A DNA stretch of 64,000 bases. Source: Podarcis raffonei. Lineage: Eukaryota; Chordata; Lepidosauria; Squamata; Lacertidae. The stretch covers positions 25,476,304 to 25,540,303 of the forward strand of contig NC_070605.1 of assembly GCF_027172205.1 (NCBI RefSeq), in the 5' to 3' direction. Position 1 is the stretch's first letter. Each line of letters opens with the position of its first letter. The notes under the pieces are model-generated. The model did not search any database. It was not told where the DNA came from and saw nothing but the letters and a program-made list of their open reading frames with translations. Below are positions 11,918 to 24,200 of this stretch, in pieces. A program made the translations under genes and the position numbers.

Positions 11918-14900
11918 CTTTAAAAAATAAAGAAAACATAATTATAAAGGTACATGCTTTAGAGACGTTACATGATGAAAATTTTGGGGGGGAGGAGCGG
12001 CATTAAGCCAGTATCTGACCTCTTTATTTGTATTAATCTGCAAAAGACAAACTTGTTCATCTTTAAAATCAGTTACTCTCCATTCTCTCTTTCTCTCATT
12101 TAATCAGAATATTGAATTTCTGTTCTATAACAAGTGATTATAATTAATCAGTTAACATTCAGTACCTGATTTAACATTTTCATCTTCTGAATTGGTTTCC
12201 ACCCACTGGTTTTCACTGGCCAGCAATCGATTTTGGGACTCGCTTAGTGGCCTAACAGGAAATGGTTGACTGGGACCCGAGCTGAAAAGAAGAACTGCTA
12301 TCAGAAGCTGGAGTTCATGCACCAAAGAACTTGAAATTCTTAAACACTATTCTGGAGACCAACACAATATGAATTAATATTGCTCAGTTCAGACATAACT
12401 TCATGAGCTTCAGGCTTGCCTGCTGTCCTCTCCCCTTCATGCATGATGGGAGGAAATTTAAGGCACCCATTCCTAGTAAGAAAGAAACTTTGCTAACCAG
12501 GGAAAGAGGCTTTAAATGTCCTCCCCTCAAGTGTAAAGGGGAGGGTTGGATTGTTCAAGCCTATAACAAGAAACAATAGTTTGTGGTTACATGATCTAAA
12601 CTGGCACAATCTCTCTCAAGGCCTACTCTGAATGCCTGGCATACAACAGAAAGGATGCACAGGGAATTAATTGGTGAGAACAGTGAGCTTGTAAGAGATA
12701 TAAGGCTGAAAGCTCCATATGGCAGGTCAGGACGAAGGCAGGAAAAAATGAGGCTTAGAAAGCTCAATTTTAAACGGACAAGGTGTCCATAACTATGCTT
12801 GCACTATAAATATTGTCAAACATAAAGAACTTCCCATTAAAAAGAAATAAACTTTCCAGCCTAACTCACTTCAAAGTCAATCAGCATCAAAGGACGTTTA
12901 GAGTGGGGAAGTAAAAAAGGAGGCTAAGACCTGGTGAACAATGGGTCAAAAGCAGAGGCAGGGAAAAGATTAGACTACAAAGAGGACTGTTCACATTTGG
13001 CCACAGCTGTGGTCTTCAATATGCATTTTTCCTTGCTTTGTAAAAATGATACACGTAAGATAAAAGGAAGCAAGACACAAGTGAAAGAAAAACCACACAC
13101 CTTTTAGCAGGATCATTTTGGCTTGAGACAGTAAGCTGCTCTGGATCCATAATCACCAAGCGTGTTGGAAAGTTACAGCCATCCCCTAAACTGAACAATA
13201 AAATAGACATGACATCTAACTAGCGTGCTATTAAAAACTAACACTAATGGATACACTGGGTTTAAAACAGTTATATGAAGTGGCACATTTGAGTGACTCA
13301 GTAAATGTAGATAGTACATCACCCTGTTCAAACAATGGAATGTTCTGGTTGGTATAGCAGATGGTTAAGTAACTTTTAAGCACTGCAACCTCCACTACAT
13401 ATTATGCAGGAAACGACTTATTTCAGAGCTGCAGGTAACTTGCACGTTTATTTATTTAGTATAAACACCATGGAAGCATATATGTACTTGTTCAACAAAG
13501 TTTGTCTCCAAAATAAAAAAAAAAGGCTTGTGCTCCACTGGAACAACACAAAACACCTATGTAAGCTTGACCGTAGGAAATTTAAGACTTAAAAGAATGT
13601 GCATTATCAGTAAATTACATGCAGTCTGTTTAACCTCAAGAGTTCACCAGAGTGTTTTTGAATGTCTCAGTTTGAACTGAAATCCAATTTTCTTGTGGTT
13701 TCTCTTAAATTTCTAAAACATGGGGCGTTAGCTATTACTGTAGAAACTACCTGGCTGCTGACCTCACAAAGCAAGGCAGTCTTTTTAAATACAAAGTTCT
13801 TACAAAGGTCTGAGTGACCTATATTCCTTGACAGTATGTTATTTCTGCATGTTCAAGGTTACAGCACAGCTGTTAGCATGTGGAAGGCAACTAAAACAGA
13901 CCCTTTAAAAAAGTGTTGTCCTCATGCTGGGAATACTAACAGTAGGACTTGGCAAAGATGCCACTTTTTAAAAAAGGACAGTTGTACAAATGATCTGCAA
14001 ATACCCACAGATAAGAACTAATGACGACCAACTATTTTGACTCTGCTTTATTTTGTAAAGTCATAGAAATACTTTGATATGGTCCCATTTGTATTTAACT
14101 TGAACCATAAATGTATGAAGCCCAATCCTACTGAATATTACTTGGGAGGTATATTTTAATACTACTAATAATAATTTATTATTTATACTCCGCCCATCTG
14201 ACTGGGTTTCCCCAGCCACTGGGCGGCTACCAACAAAATATTAAAAACGCAACAAAATCTTGACAAATAAAGTTTACTCCCAGGCAGGCATGCACAAGAC
14301 TTACAAACAGTTATGTAGAATAAAAGAGGTGTCTACTGCAAAGTTCTGAAAATGTTTGTCAACAACAGACGTTACAATGGAGAAAACAAAAATCACTGTC
14401 TAGAATACAGAGGGATTAAAAGGAAAAACTGGTATGTAGTACAGTGGCATGGTCCTGAAGAAAAAGGTTTATACAGTCATACCTCGGGTTGAATGTGATT
14501 CGAGTTGAGCGTGTTCAAGTTGCGCTCTGCGGCAACCCAGAAGTAACGGAGAACGTTACTTCTGGGTTTTGCTGCTCATGCATACGCTCAAAATGACGTC
14601 ACGCGCGGAAGCGGCAAAACGCGACCCGTGCACGCGCAGATGCGCCGTCGCAGCTTACGTTGCGTTCAGGATGCGAACGGGGCTCCAGAACGGATCCCAT
14701 TTGCATCCCAAGTTACCACTGTATATATAAATACGGAATATTTTAAATAATTTGTCTAAAATACCCAGTACAGAACAAGGACCTCACAATACTGAGGATT
14801 GAACATGCAACCTCCCAGGCTACATTATGCACAAAAATAATTTTAAAAATAATGCAGTTTAGGTCTTAGCAGACAATATATCATTTAGTTAGCACATAGG

Positions 14901-17900
14901 TATGTTCATTGTTCAGGAAATATACAAGTTACAATTTTAGCAGTATTTAGGACTGCTAGCTTCACTAAATCACCAAACTCTAGATTTTACTCTAATAACT
15001 TTTAAAATAGAAGAATAAAATTTAAATAAGAATACCTTGTAAAAATTGGTAGCAACCAGTACTTCTTCTCATCTCCAAAAACCTCTCTCAAGTTTTTACT
15101 GCATCCGAGAGAGAAGCCATTTTTGTCAGGTCCATTTCGAAACATAGGTGCCCTGAAAGCTTCTGTATAACACACAGAAAACAAAAGTAAACAAACGTGG
15201 GAAAGAGGACAGATCTCTTAAGAATATATGAAGAGCCCTGCTGGATCAAGCCAAATGCCCACCCAGCATCTTGTTTTCACAGTGCCCAGCCAGGACCTCA
15301 GCACAACAACACTCTCCTACTTGTGCTCCCTAGCAACTGCTATTCAGAGGCATAATTCCTCTGAGCCTGGAGGTAATATATGGCCATTAAGACTAGTAAT
15401 CACTGACAGCCTTACCCTCCATGTCTTACCCTTTAAAGCCATTAAGTAGCAAAAATGCAAAATGTCTACAAAATAAAAGTTTGTTGTTGTTGTTTTCATT
15501 AAAATTGCACTCTTAAAAAATGAGCTAGAAAAACACGGACCAAATTCAACAAAGGCAGCGGCTGGAACAAATGTAGGAAGCAACTAATTAGACATTTTCA
15601 GTAAAGAGGTTCCATTTGGTATGGTTTAAACCAGCTCCTGTATCTAACAACAGCCAACCTAAGATGGAAAGAAGCATTTTAAGAAGTTAAAAGGGCCAGT
15701 AGCAGGGAACGGTGTAAGTCACTTTAAACCGATATGTTGATTGAGGGGTACAATCCTAAACTCCAGGGATTCTTAACAGGACTTGCTTATGAGTAAGCAC
15801 AGCCATGAAACACACTAAGCAACCTTGAGCTAATAGCACATGCTCAGACGAACCTAGCTCACAGGATTAACGGTGAGGGTAAAGTAGAATAATGTTGAGT
15901 TTCTTGGAATTGGAATAGATAACAATACCGCAGATTGTTTACTAACCTATTGTTGACCTGTTTTTGCCAACCAGCCAGCAATGATAGCTGAAAAGTGACA
16001 GTATACTGATGAAGAACATGGCAGCCACAAAGAAAAGGAAGAGAACATGGAATTTTGCACGTGTGTCCAGCAGTTCATTCTGGAAGAAGAAGAAAACGGG
16101 AGGCGGGATTAGTATTTCTGTTCAACAGCTGGTCTTCTATAAAGTTGCCTCTCTGAGCTAAAGCCAATATCACCATATCCGAACATTACTATGAGCATAT
16201 TTAACATTTTAGAAACCTAAATTATATGAAACCACTGTAGAACTGCGAGTCACAGGGCTTGTCATTACTTTGTGAGAGAGTGTACATGAGTATCACTGTA
16301 AAAGCACATTCAACATCCTTTGTTGTGTGTCTGTATGATTTCTAAGTGCTGCTATACTTCCTATACGATGTTTACAATGTGTATTTTTCTTTACATAAAC
16401 TGCCTGAGGGAAGATGTAGAGTAAGCCTACACACTATAAATTCAACTATAAAATTGGAAATGGGGGCAGGATGAGCCTTCCTCCCACCCATCTGATGTTC
16501 AGTATGAAGTTAACTGAACACTGTTATTTGTAAGTAGCCACATGATCATGTGAACCAACACACACCACATACAATGTAAGCTTCTGTAAGAAGGTGAAAG
16601 TTATAGGGAATGTGCATGTTTTTTAAAATGATGTTTTTACATTGAGTAGAAGTGTCATTTCAGGAGAAAAGGTCTTGTGTATTTTTAATTCAGTTTCAAG
16701 TTTTTCCACATATGCTCAGATTACAAAAATCTCATGAAACAAATATAGTTTAATTGCAGCAGTTACATAGCTTGAAAAACCAATTATTTCTAAAAGATGA
16801 CCTTTAAAATAGAAAGGTAAAAGTAAAATTCTCTCATCATAGATTAGCATCCATTTAAGTTACCACCAGCATTTAAGTGTACTAATTTCTTCTTTGGCTC
16901 TCCACAATAATCTTCAATTAATTAAAAATACATAATTATACAGATAGTATTACAAAATAGTATGATAATCTTGTTTCATTATTAAAAATGAATGAGCACA
17001 CCAGAACAGACTTCAGCTTAAATTGCATTTTACCTTTGGACAATTCTCAGCAGATTTCCTGCGGCAAAGCTTTGTGCAAATAAAGACAATTTATTAAATA
17101 GCTTTATCCCTTCAAGGCTGGTGTTCAGAAACAGTAAAAACGTTGTTAGAAAGTTAATGGCTTATGCGTGCAGCATTCAATGGCAAGAGGCCTTAGTCTA
17201 CATTCAGTGGATGAACATGTAAAGGTGAGCTTGTGTTTGCACAATGAGATTGAAGTAAAAGGTAATTTATTTTAATGGTGTGGACTCAAGGCACACCATT
17301 AAAATTAAGATTAACACATTGCTCTCTCTAATTTTCCACATTGGAAGTTCAGCCTTGAAGCCAATTGGTTTTATATAGATCCAAGAAGACTCTTGGAAGC
17401 TAATGTTCATAGTGATGTGAGGTTTGGAAATTTGTTACCCAGCTACAAATCAGAGCATTTTGAAAGCACAATGTCCTTGCCACTATTACAGAATTACAGA
17501 ATGAGTTATTTAGAGACTCCCTTCAGTTTATTGTATGATGGTTAGTTCTTTTTATGTAACTAAAAGTGGGTTTGGGTACAGGCAAGATACCTATCATTTT
17601 GCTTACGTATATCACTTTAATTCTAAAATCATAGCTTAAACCATTCTCAATGGATCTTTAAAAAGCCACAGATCTCCCTATGCTTTAGAGCAGTGGTTCC
17701 CAATTAGCTAAGTACTGCAGACCCCATGTTTTTGAAAATGTTGACATCTGTGTGGTAGTTTCGGTTATGTGAATGGTGCCACCATACCCTCCAACATGTC
17801 CCAGCGCAAAACTGGGATGCATGTTTTCTGGGCCATGCACCTGTGCAAGAGCATGGCACCCAAAATTGTATGATTTTGGGTGCTGCAATCTTGTGTGTTT

Positions 17901-18149
17901 TGGTCCCAAAACAGGATTCCCCAGACAGTTGGCAGGCATGTGCCATTGACTCCCTGGATAAGTTATGCCAGTTGGAAACCACTGCTTTAAAATGTATCTT
18001 TATAAGAACTGATGGAGAAGTATCTTCAAAAACATTTAAAAGGAAAGCAGCATGTTTCCTTTCAAAATGTTAGTGAGCTAAAACTCACATATCTGAAAAA
18101 CGGAGGAAATCAAGAATATCTAGTAGTTTATTGAAAAAATAATGGGAGT

Positions 18150-18211
<62 letters not shown>

Positions 18212-21200
18212 CCAGGAATGGACTGTGTTTAGGGAAGTTTTTAATGTTTGATTATTTATTGTGTTTTTAATATTCTGTTGGGAGCCACCCAGAGTGGCTG
18301 GGAAAACCCAGCCAGATGGGCAGGGTATAAATATTATTAATTAATTAATTAAACACATCTTTAGATTAACCAGTTCCAGTATCTCAGAGCCACTGACTGA
18401 TATTACATTATCACATGAAATAATATTACGATTCTATCTGCCTATTACTAATAGCTGCCCAGAGACACTTGTCTCCTTATTTGTACTGTATGTATTGCTA
18501 TATATAATTCTTCTTCTAATATCTTTTGGTAACTTTCACTACAGTTACTGAAAACAGTAGTTGTGGGTATGTTTAACCTGGAAAAGAGCAGACTGAGGGG
18601 TGATATGATAGCCGTCTTCAAATATCTCAAGGGCTGTCGCATGGAAGAGGGAACATGCTGGTTTTCTCCTGCTCTGGAGGGCAGGACTCAAACCAATGGC
18701 TTCAAGTTACAAGAAAGGAGATTCAGACTAAATACAGTATTAGGGAAAACATTCTGACAGCAGGAGCGGTCTCCATGAGAGGTTGTGGACTCTCCTTCCT
18801 TGAAGGTTTTTGAGCAGAGGTTAGATGGCCATCTCTCATGGATGCTTTAGCTGAGATTCCTGCATTGCAGGGGGTTGGGCCAGCTCTACAATTCTATGAT
18901 TCTTTAATAGATAATTGGTAAACCCAGAAAGTGTATGTGGTGCCAAGCACAGAATTTTGGATGCATCCCGTCACGTTTAAAGCACTGGGTGAGGACGCAC
19001 AGGACATCTGCTGTGAATGTAGAAGGTTCCAAGTACAGTCCTTATCATCGTCAGGCAGGGCTGGGAGAGACTTTTATCTAAAACCCCGGAGAACAATTGC
19101 TAGTCAGTGTAGACCAGTGATGGCCAAACTTGGCCCCCCAGCTGTTTTGGGACTACAACTCCCATAATCCCTAGCTAACAGGACCAGTAGTCAGGGTGTT
19201 GAATGGTTTCTTTAAATTTTAGGTTTCATTATTGTTTCACAAGATGTGTATGTCTTTAAGGGTCAGAGCAAATAACATGACCTAGTTTTACAGCTGTGAA
19301 GCAGTATAGCCGGTACTGTTATGTTATGTTAATTAAGCTGTTGGGTATAGTATATAAACCATAAAGAAGGCTGATCGCCGAAGAATTGATGCTTTTGAAT
19401 TATGGTGCTGGAGGAGACTCTTGAGAGTCCCATGGGCTGCAAGAAGATCAAACCTCCCCATTCTTAAGGAAATCAGCCCTGAGTGCTCACTGGAAGGACT
19501 GATCGTGAAGCTGAGGCTCCAATACTTTGGCCACCTCATGAGAAGAGAAGACTCCCTGGAAAAGAACCTGATGTTGGGAAAGATGGAGGGCACAAGGAGA
19601 AGGGGACGGCAGAGGACGAGATGGTTGGATAGTGTTCTCGAGGCTACCAGCATGAGTTTGAGCAGACTGCGGGAGGCAGTGGAAGACAGAAGTGCCTGGC
19701 GTGCTCTGGTCCATGGGGTCACGAAGAGTCGGACACGACTAAACGACAACAACATAGTATATAAAGAGCAGCATGTAGCTCTCTCAGTACCCTGGTGGAT
19801 GGGTCACACTTATTGATATAATGTAATTTAGTGTAAAAGGAGTTTTTATTTTTGTTATTTGTTATTAAACCAAGCAAAAGTTACTTTTGAGTTTCTTGAA
19901 TGTGTGGTCTCCCCAGCACTGTAGCCCAACTAATTGTGAAATAGCCAACACAGGGATGATGACAATTGTAGTCCCAAAACAGCTGGAGGGCCAAGTTTGG
20001 CTATTACTGGTGTAGACGATACTGAGCTTGATAAACCAGTAGTTTGATTTGATATAAAGTAGCTTCCCACGTTTCACTGGATGGCGTTTGCCAAGTCTGT
20101 CTCAGTTCAGATGTATTTAGCTCAGCTTAAAGAAATACGAGTGAGTCTTGCATGCATGCACACCACTGTTTTCCTTCTCAGGAGGTTGCAATAAGCCTCC
20201 AGTTAACCATCGTTTCCCCCATTATCTTCAAACCTAGAAACGGTGGTTTTCAAATTAGAAACAAGTTAGGATCGTAAACCACCATTTAAAGTTGATCTAA
20301 GATCCTGGCCTGTTCCGAAACTGGTAACCATAGTTTCCCAAATCAGATGTAATGGGAAACAAGCCAGAATAAGAAGAGGAGGAGGAGGAGGAGGAGTTTG
20401 GACTTGATATCCCGCTTTATCACTACCCTAAGGAGTCTCAAAATGGCTAACAATATCCTTTGCATGGCCAAATAAAGCCCTTTGTGGCACAGTGGATCAG
20501 CGCGCCTGGCTGTTAACCAGAAGGCTGGTGGTTTGAGGCTGTGGGCAGGATTCCTGCATGGCAGGGCATTGCACTAAACAACTCTCAGGGTCCCTTCCAA
20601 CTCTACAATTCTATGATTCTATAAGGCCCATATTTCTCTATGCTTAACCAACCCTTATAAGGGTGTCTTTATCCTCACAAGAGAAGATCTCATGGAATAT
20701 TAAGAGAGAAAATTTACTCTGAGCCGGTCAAAGATTTTCCTTTTCTACTTGTGATACATGCACACACAAACTGTTTTCTGAAATCAAAACTGACTTCTTT
20801 AATGTAAGAAGTTATCTCATTAAATAAGAAGCTCTCTTATATTCCATGTTCTTCAGAAGCACAACGGTGCAAGTCCACAGCCATTGGCAACATGAGGCAT
20901 TTTTGGCTTCTTGTGGCACAAACCTCAGTGGTCTACAGCCTTCATAATATTGTATTTCCAGGTAGTGATTTAATATGAAGTAAATAATGCTACTCAATCA
21001 GAGTAGTGAAGATCATTATTTTGGAATTAGATGAGGGCAATGTTGACATTTTTCGAGTTAATAAATGTCATATGAACATAATGTGGTCTCTTAAAACATG
21101 CAGAGCAAAAAGTGTCCCAGAGTTTTCCAGCTCTAGTGAATCTGAAAAAACACACATTATTAAATAAATAAATTTACCGGTAACTATTGGTAGGTTTTTA

Positions 21201-24200
21201 TTCCTTCAGCCGCTTCAAACTGATGATGGTTATATGTGGTATGTCAACAATAAATGCATGATGTTTAAACACACAGAGACAGACAGCTAAATAGACAGAT
21301 AAAATATCTAAGATATGATTATTATTTTTAAAACCACTTACCGTCCAAAACTTTATGAAATATTGCAGCACTGTAGAGGCAACAAAAAGACAATACAGGA
21401 GGGAATAAAATAAAAACAGGAGGAAAAACTTGTAGTTTGAAAATCCCACGCAGTTATTCACCCTAGAAAAGAAAAGAAAAACTGCTGAGTAAACATGGAA
21501 GAATGGCAGGTATTAAAAGGGTCTATCTTTTAGGTTTGCCATTGCAAGCAGAATTAGGCAAACTGTTTTCTGGAAGTAACTTAAATGCCTAAAGTAAAAA
21601 AAGTTTCCCTTTAGGTCAGGAGAGTTTGCTCTCTTTTACAATGCATAACACTTGAAACTGATTTTTAAAAACCATCCCTTTATCAATTAAAAATGACTGA
21701 AATGTTGCTTATTAACTATGCAAACATGAATACAATTTTTGTCCAGTTGTTCCCATTTATTCACAAATTGTCTCTTTCATTCTAGTGATCCTTTTTTGCT
21801 CTAAACCTGATTTTATTTTAAAACTCTAATCCTTCTGAAGGGAAGTATTAAAACCATTCAATAGAAACTGTCACTACGTAATAATATTAATGCTTTTTAT
21901 GGTACAATCCTCTTCCAATATAAAACTTCCCATTAATTTTAACAGAATATGACTGCAGCCTTAGGCTTTCATTTTTCATTTCGTTTTTCATTTCATTTTC
22001 ATTTTCATTCTGTTATAAAAATCAATCAAACCCAATATACATTTAGACTTTGCCAGTAGACCAACTCCTAGTAATGTAGAATCAAAATTTCCCCAGAGGA
22101 GGTAGTCACTCCTAGTTATCCCTGTTCTTGGTTCATCCTGCAGCACAGCCAACAAGAAGTGGTTTACTTATTTCTCTCTGTACAGACAAAAATTAAGAAC
22201 CCAAGGGGGTGGCGGAGCATACCAAGGACAATGATGGTCCATTTTCAGTACACACCTAAAGAAAAAAGAAAGACATTTCCAATAAAGTTAATGATGACAC
22301 GGGGATTTTCCAAACAAGAATGTCGAATTGAGGTGTGCACTGGTCAAATAAAAAGCTGAATTAGTTATTCAGCCTCCTCCCCATCTCAGTCAAGGTATGA
22401 TGTCATTATATCCTCTGAGTCAGATTAGGTTCCCACAAAGCTCTGGGTCACACTGCCACTCTTTTCCTCCCCCCCGCATGCCATATAACAATGCTTCTAT
22501 ACCTCTGTTGTTTCTCTAGGGTGGCCCACAGGCTTTGCAAGAAGTGAGGCTATGGATTATTATTTTTTGGTTAAAGCACAACAACTGGGAAACTGGGAAT
22601 TTTTTGAAAAGTAAAAGCTTCATTGAGTTTTGTTTTGTTTTTAAAATCCTATGTTCCTCTGCTTTAACAAAAGCCCAGAGCTCTTCAGAACCCTGCAAAG
22701 AGGTTTCTCGACAACCTTGCACCATGAGGCCCGAGGACACAAACAACAATCAGAAAAAGACTGGTGCAAAGCTGCCATGTTTCTAAAAATATACCACCTC
22801 TTAATTATTTATTTTAATTAAATATTTTAAGGTAAGGAAGAGACAAACCCAACAGGAATTATGGAGAAAAATCCATCCCTTTTAATTCTCCTCCACAAGC
22901 CTCTGGATGTATTTGTCTGCAGTTTGGCAGGTTTAATCTATCCAGAGGGGCTTCTGTGTCTGTAAGTTATTTTGGCCAAAAGAGGGGAATGTTATAGTTG
23001 TTGTTAGATTATCCATTATAGTGAATGGGGAAAATGCAAAGCTTAATTGTATGCAGAGTGGCAGAGAACCTGAAACACAGATCAAAACAGAGAAAGTACA
23101 GAGTGTTTCAGAAGCAGATCAGATACAATGCAAGGCCTGGGGCCTGTGCATACCCCGAATATCTAATCACTAGCTTTCAAAGCCTGTTAAAGCATTTCAA
23201 CATCCAGGCAAACATCACAGTTGCCAAAATTCCCACCCACTACAGAGCCACGCAAAATGTTGTGTAGGTCTTCCGCTTCCTTTCTTTTTAGATTTTAACT
23301 TTTTTTAAAAAAAGTTTGTTTTCCTCTCCCACTCCCCCTCTTTCTGTCAAGCAGCCAAGGAAGCCTGAATGAAAAAAAAGCTGAAGGGGAGGGGGGAATA
23401 ATGCTTCCTCTTCTATAGTCATTTCCCCAATAAAAATCTCTCCCAAACTAATTTTTCACCCATGAAGTGAAACATGCATATCTAATTTTCATAGCATGTT
23501 CTAAATCTAAAGTGTATGACTACAAGCAGATATCTTCCAGCAGGTCACTGCAGTACAGACAACAGCAAAAGTGCTAACAGAACACAGGAATGCAAAAGTG
23601 AAGGCAGAGAAGCATAGTGTTTAAGACAATGAGGTATAAACCAGGAACTCCCTGGTGAAACTTGTTCTTGTGGAGAACCATCCTGTACCTGGAAAAATAA
23701 CACAGTAGTTTCAGGTGTGAACATGTGCTTGATACTGACAACACTAAGAGGCATAAATCTGAAGACGTCTATCCTACTCCGTGGCTAAGTACCCCCAAGT
23801 ACTTACAGGTCACAGGCAGAACAGTGGTGGCATCGATCAGGCTTGATGAGCTGGCATCTATCGCAGTATCTTATGGCTATATTAAACATTAAAATCAAAG
23901 TGTTAAATATGAAGCTGTGGTTTAGCAATCCAAAGGTCAGAGGTAATCTAGACCTCAAAACAGGATTCTGCCAAGTCTGCTTTAGCAAAATACACAGTGT
24001 ACTGTAAAGGTGATTGGTAGCTCACATATAGCAGAGGTTGAAGCAAGCTATCATGACGAAAACTAGAATGCAAGAGACACATTTGGACAAGTGATGAGCG
24101 AAACATAAATGTAATCTAAACATTAGTCTGAGCATATGGACACAATGACACAAGGGTGCTCTTGCACTCAGGTCCTGCTTGCTCATTTCCCACAGGCACT

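Larger units (their letters stand above)
19115..20009. mobile_element. hAT MITE, itself interrupted by an LTR
   Basis: Ends CAGTGATGGCCAAACTTGGC and, inverted, CAGTAATAGCCAAACTTGGC. Flanked by identical octamers GTGTAGAC at 19107-19114 and 20010-20017. Removing the inner LTR and its duplication leaves 136 bp, the same length as the uninterrupted relative at 38670-38805. Nearly the whole element is an imperfect palindrome. Confidence 0.9.
18985..20075 (+). repeat. tRNA-derived SINE split by a nested insertion
   Basis: The left part (about 18985-19114) and the right part (20010 to about 20075) read through as one SINE of the type also seen whole at 52560-52705 ('aggttccaagtacagtcc', 'cagggctgggagagact', then 'gatactgagcttgataaacc' and 'aaagtagcttccca'). 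It was interrupted by the hAT element at 19115-20009, which duplicated GTGTAGAC. The left limit is approximate. Confidence 0.75.

Noticed and set aside
19421-19816. 131-residue ORF on the plus strand
   Set aside because: It is the C-terminal end of a BovB LINE fragment and not a host gene.
22159-22359. Plus-strand ORF across ZDHHC20 exon 6
   Set aside because: It is a shadow of intron DNA around the 33-nt exon on the other strand.
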